From contig NZ_CAJRAU010000008.1 in the NCBI RefSeq assembly GCF_907165045.1, forward strand, positions 62,001-126,000: DNA of 64,000 nucleotides, given 5' to 3'. The position numbers were made by a program, and so were the translations under genes. Every line of letters begins with the position of its first letter. Within the stretch, counting starts at the first letter, position 1. The notes under the pieces were generated by a model. That model was not told the DNA's origin and ran no database searches. It was given only the letters and a program-made list of their open reading frames with translations. The DNA is from Dyadobacter linearis (GTDB lineage: Bacteria; Bacteroidota; Bacteroidia; Cytophagales; Spirosomataceae). Below are positions 61,327 through 64,000 of the stretch, piece by piece.

Positions 61327-61708
61327 ACTGTATTACGATAGGTTTAATAATAAAGACTGGAAAGGAATGCTCGCGCTGCTCGACCCAGAAATTCGCCACG
61401 AGCCGAACCAGGGAGAAGTACGGATCGGGATTGAAAAGTTTACCGCATTTTTAGGTGATATGGACACCGCTTATGAGGAAACGCTGACCGAAATGGTCTT
61501 TTTTACCGAACCGTCAGAAACCCGGGTAGCGGCCGAATTTGTGGTGAATGGCATTTATAAAAAAGGCGAAGAAGGCTTCCCGGAGGCGCACGGGCAGACT
61601 TATGTGCTTCCTGCTGCGGCATTTCTGGAAGTGAAAGAAGGGAAAATCACCCGGGTGACAACCTACTACAATCTGCCGCACTGGATTGACCTGGTTTCGA
61701 AAAAGTAA
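61304..61708 (+). CDS. SnoaL/NTF2-like protein
   Basis: The 134-residue protein starts at the ATG at 61304 (MTALETVELYYDRFNNKDWK); a TTG at 61298 is in frame two codons upstream. It has the NTF2-like cone with LALLDPEIRHEPNQGEVRIG and THYNLPHW-type C-terminal VTTYYNLPHWIDLVSKK. Members bind or isomerise small hydrophobic molecules. It overlaps the GT39-like gene by 23 bp and shares its stop codon base with the GNAT start (TAATG). Confidence 0.85.
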   Translation: MTALETVELYYDRFNNKDWKGMLALLDPEIRHEPNQGEVRIGIEKFTAFLGDMDTAYEETLTEMVFFTEPSETRVAAEFVVNGIYKKGEEGFPEAHGQTYVLPAAAFLEVKEGKITRVTTYYNLPHWIDLVSKK

Positions 61709-62310
61709 TGGAAAATCTGACATTTATCTGGAAAAAGGGCGCTGAGATCGAGTCGGTTTTTGAAGATCTGGGGAAATTACGCATTACGGTCTTTCACGAT
61801 TTCCCATATCTGTATGAAGGTTCGCTCGACTATGAAATGGAATATCTGAAAATATATTCCCAGTCTGCGAAATCGTTGCTTTTCGCAGTGTACGATGGTG
61901 ATCAAATGGTAGGCGCCACAACCTGCATTCCATTGTCAGACGAAACGGAAGAAGTACGTAAGCCTTTTAAAGATGCTGGTTATGAAGTAGATAAGGTTTT
62001 CTATTTCGGAGAAAGTATTCTGTTAAAAGAATGCAGAGGTCTTGGACTGGGTCACCGGTTCTTTGACGAAAGAGAAGCTCATGCACGCAGTTTCGGAAGC
62101 TTTCATATCGCGTGTTTTTGCGCTGTCGAAAGGGACGCTGATCATCCTTTAAAACCCGCAGAATATCGTCCTAATGATGCATTTTGGTTGAAACGGGGTT
62201 ATAGGAAGGAGCCGGGGCTTCAAAGTAATATGGAGTGGCTCGATATTGGTGAGCGTGAGCAAACCAGCAAGAAAATGACGTTTTGGGTGAAGAGTTTAGA
62301 GAATAATTAA
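61708..62310 (+). CDS. GNAT-family N-acyltransferase
   Basis: The 200-residue protein has FYFGESILLKECRGLGLGHR (the acyl-CoA binding motif, about 107-126) and later HIACFCAVERDADHPLKPAE. The start shares one base with the previous stop and the end shares one with the nitrilase start. In some bacteria this kind of GNAT domain is fused to a carbon-nitrogen hydrolase; here they are separate but adjacent genes, which suggests a joint pathway on an unknown substrate. Confidence 0.87.
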   Translation: MENLTFIWKKGAEIESVFEDLGKLRITVFHDFPYLYEGSLDYEMEYLKIYSQSAKSLLFAVYDGDQMVGATTCIPLSDETEEVRKPFKDAGYEVDKVFYFGESILLKECRGLGLGHRFFDEREAHARSFGSFHIACFCAVERDADHPLKPAEYRPNDAFWLKRGYRKEPGLQSNMEWLDIGEREQTSKKMTFWVKSLENN

Positions 62311-63236
62311 TGAAAGTAACGATCGCTTCGGCGCAATATCCGATCACGGAACACGCGGATTTTTCGGCGTGGAAAATACATATCACAAGCTGGGTTACGG
62401 AAGCTGTCGCAAAAGGTGCACAGCTGCTGCTTTTTCCCGAATATGGTGCGATGGAGCTTGTGAGCATATTTTCGGAAGACATCAGGAACGATGTCAGAAA
62501 ACAGGTCTTTTCATTGGATGGTATTAAAAGTGAGTTTTGCGCCGTATTCGAAGATCTTGCAAAGCAATATAAAATAACCATCGTTGCCCCCACTATTCCG
62601 GTTATCGAAAATGGCTTGAATGTGAACCGTGCGTATGTTTTTTCTGAGAATGGATTTGCAGGTTATCAGGATAAGTTTTTCATGACCCGTTTTGAAAATG
62701 AGGAATGGGGTATTGAAAGTGCGCCCAAAAGACTGACAGTTTTCGAAGCTGATTGGGGGAAGTTTGGTATTCAAATCTGCTACGACGTCGAATTTGCAAT
62801 AGGCTCTCAAATATTAAGTGAAGCCGGGGCAACACTCATTTTGGCACCCAGCTGCACAGAGACGATCCGCGGTGCAAGCCGCGTTCACATAGGTGCCCGG
62901 GCGCGGGCGCTGGAAAATCAAGTCTATACCGTAGTCTCTCAAACAGTTGGGGATGCAGCGTGGTCGCCTGCAGTTGATATTAACTACGGTTTCGCAGCCT
63001 TTTATTCAACACCAGATACAGGCCTGCCGCAAGAAGGTATTATTTCAACTATGTTGCCGCAAAAAGAGGGCTGGCTGATTCAGGAGCTCGATTTTTCAAA
63101 AATTGAGCAGGTTAGGAGCGAAGGACAGGTTTTTAATCACAAAGACAATCAGCAAATCAGCTACACATTAAAAACAGAAGAAATCCAGATCAACCATATC
63201 CAACTTTGTCCCCGGGCTGAAGCCCGGGGCAATTGA
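62310..63236 (+). CDS. Carbon-nitrogen hydrolase (nitrilase superfamily)
   Basis: The 308-residue protein shows the catalytic triad regions: FPEYGAMELVSI (Glu), GYQDKFFMTRFENEEW (Lys) and FGIQICYDVEFAIG (Cys), with the usual alpha-beta-beta-alpha order. Members hydrolyse amides or nitriles. The last residues (CPRAEARGN) are encoded by the GC-rich hairpin at 63210-63229. It ends the SnoaL-GNAT-nitrilase operon. Confidence 0.92.
   Translation: MKVTIASAQYPITEHADFSAWKIHITSWVTEAVAKGAQLLLFPEYGAMELVSIFSEDIRNDVRKQVFSLDGIKSEFCAVFEDLAKQYKITIVAPTIPVIENGLNVNRAYVFSENGFAGYQDKFFMTRFENEEWGIESAPKRLTVFEADWGKFGIQICYDVEFAIGSQILSEAGATLILAPSCTETIRGASRVHIGARARALENQVYTVVSQTVGDAAWSPAVDINYGFAAFYSTPDTGLPQEGIISTMLPQKEGWLIQELDFSKIEQVRSEGQVFNHKDNQQISYTLKTEEIQINHIQLCPRAEARGN
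63210..63229 (+). terminator. Hairpin terminator within the 3' end of the nitrilase gene
   Basis: CCCCGGGC (63210-63217) and GCCCGGGG (63222-63229) pair around TGAA, and a T run (GATTTTTTTCTTG) follows from about 63235. The stem lies in the last codons of the gene. The sequence (CCCCGGGCTGAAGCCCGGGG) is also a common dispersed palindrome. Confidence 0.8.
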
Positions 63237-63263
63237 TTTTTTTCTTGCGGCCTTGCCGCTTTT

Positions 63264-63308
63264 GTTGGTGTTTCACCAACTTATGCCTTTGTTGGTGTTT
63301 TTACCAAC
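63264..63308. repeat. Two GTTGGTG hairpins between convergent genes
   Basis: GTTGGTG-TTT-CACCAAC (63264-63280) and GTTGGT-GTTTTT-ACCAAC (63291-63308) form two small hairpins. They lie just before the stop of the tail-fibre gene and may act as a terminator for it. They look like two copies of one short dispersed palindrome. Confidence 0.7.
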
Positions 63309-63314
63309 ATTTGT

Positions 63315-64000
63315 TCATTTTGCGTTGCCACTTGTTTTGACTGTATTCGCTGCTTCCAGCGCTTGCAGCCTGCTTTCGAATGTGCTATTGGAAGTTTTGA
63401 GCGCTTCATTCTCTTTTGTCAGCTGCTTAACGGATTCGATCAGGTGCGGAATAAGGCCGATATAATTAACAGATTTAAAACCCTTATCATCTGTTTGGAC
63501 CAGCTCCGGGAAGAGCTTTTCGACTTCCTGCGCAACAAGACCAGTTTGCATCGACTGGTCGCGGGCAGGGTCAATCCAGTTGTAGTGATAACCGGTGAGA
63601 TTATTTACTTTTCTTAAACTTCCCGAAAGCGGAGACAGATTATGTTTCAGGCGGGCGTCAGAAGTAAGGCTCACATTCCCTCTCAAATATGCATTCCCTT
63701 GATTATTAACCCACAATTGCCAGGTATCCATAAAGAACCCGACTTCGTCGTCCGTTTTCATGCCGACAAATGCCCGTTCAGTGCTTTGGGAATTATCTAA
63801 AAAAATACCCGCAGTGGCACCGTTGTGGCGTATACGCGGCCTGCCGCCAATGTCAAGAATGCGGGTAGGTTCAAGTACAAATTCTCCTAGCCCAAGATTT
63901 CCGTTTCTTATCATTGTCAATGCATTTTTTCTGGCATCAATGGACCCATTGCCTATTTGAAAAATTCGATCGGTTTCCTTGTCTATCGCAGGGTCAGGTT
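63315..64000 (-). CDS. Tail-fibre-like protein with C-terminal S74 auto-processing domain, cut by window edge
   Basis: The frame is open to the right edge (228 residues seen); the first Met in it (near 63914) is not the start, because IFQIGNGSIDARKNALTMI lies upstream in the same frame. The peptidase S74 intramolecular chaperone domain is seen in SDARLKHNLSPLSGSLRKVN (Ser and the Asp-Ala-Arg-Leu-Lys motif), TGYHYNWID, QTGLVAQEVEKLFPELVQ and the C-terminal coiled-coil IESVKQLTKENEALKTSNST. Such domains trimerise the fibre and then cut themselves off. In Bacteroidota they sit on large secreted surface proteins rather than phages; no phage genes are near. Confidence 0.88.
   Translation of the reverse strand, partial: PDPAIDKETDRIFQIGNGSIDARKNALTMIRNGNLGLGEFVLEPTRILDIGGRPRIRHNGATAGIFLDNSQSTERAFVGMKTDDEVGFFMDTWQLWVNNQGNAYLRGNVSLTSDARLKHNLSPLSGSLRKVNNLTGYHYNWIDPARDQSMQTGLVAQEVEKLFPELVQTDDKGFKSVNYIGLIPHLIESVKQLTKENEALKTSNSTFESRLQALEAANTVKTSGNAK

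Noticed and set aside
1-64000. tRNA or rRNA genes
   Set aside because: I looked through the intergenic gaps and saw no cloverleaf-like sequence or conserved rRNA segment. A tRNAscan/Infernal run would be decisive.

Overview
This 64 kb window is a gene-dense stretch of a Bacteroidota chromosome. The best fit is a Cytophagales member of the Dyadobacter/Spirosomataceae type. The evidence is the gene families present: SusC/plug-like and CarboxypepD_reg modules, LytS/LytTR pairs, BlaI with M56-TonB peptidases, a DUF3500 protein, a TetR-ABC1 kinase pair and S74 tail-fibre proteins. Promoter-like sites follow the Bacteroidota pattern (TTTG ... TAnnTTTG), Shine-Dalgarno sequences are weak, and GC content is about 45-50%. 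The species assignment is an inference. I recognised no tRNA, rRNA, CRISPR array, insertion sequence or prophage.

Layout. 1-6.7 kb: the 5' part of a fatty acyl-AMP ligase cut by the left edge, a small lipoprotein, a cluster of three perfect DnaA boxes, a Dabb protein, an orphan PhoR-like kinase, a pair of facing 10-bp repeat arrays, glutamate dehydrogenase, and a LytS/LytTR two-component pair divergent from an outer-membrane barrel protein. 9.4-20.5 kb: housekeeping and envelope genes (typA, M28 peptidase, TraB/GumN, an isolated nuoN, an NPP-type phosphodiesterase, ffh) and a small DUF4160/DUF2442 pair. 20.6-29.1 kb: a di-haem peroxidase with an MbnP-like lipoprotein (an MbnH/MbnP-type pair), ExbB/ExbD, a Gfo/Idh/MocA oxidoreductase whose 3' end runs into a polypurine repeat, and a BlaI-M56-M56 operon behind two phased operator-like palindromes.

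29.3-40.8 kb: a two-subunit molybdenum hydroxylase (2Fe-2S subunit plus Tat-exported large subunit), a hybrid sensor kinase with a truncated FIST gene upstream, dGTPase, a DUF3500 protein, a six-unit array of G/C-rich palindromes ending at a DUF559 endonuclease-like gene, a pseudouridine synthase, YccF, a quinone oxidoreductase and an alpha/beta hydrolase. 40.9-52 kb: a TonB-dependent receptor divergent from a MocR-type regulator, an aldonolactone-oxidase-type flavoprotein, TetR-ABC1 kinase, a HigB-like toxin with a short partner, a VOC/GNAT/DUF72/cupin cluster and an AraC regulator. 52-64 kb: an 8-bp microsatellite, ilvE, a PduO-type cobalamin adenosyltransferase, queA, a complete BtuFCD/FecBCD-like importer, a GT39-like membrane protein, an overlapping SnoaL-GNAT-nitrilase operon, and the C-terminal part of an S74 tail-fibre protein cut by the right edge.

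The repeats are the most distinctive feature. Between genes there are inverted decamer arrays, 110-bp palindromic units, an 8-bp microsatellite and three polypurine/polypyrimidine tracts. The most promising unexplained association is the palindrome array next to the DUF559 gene. The arrangement resembles REP elements beside a RAYT transposase, but with a different type of nuclease.
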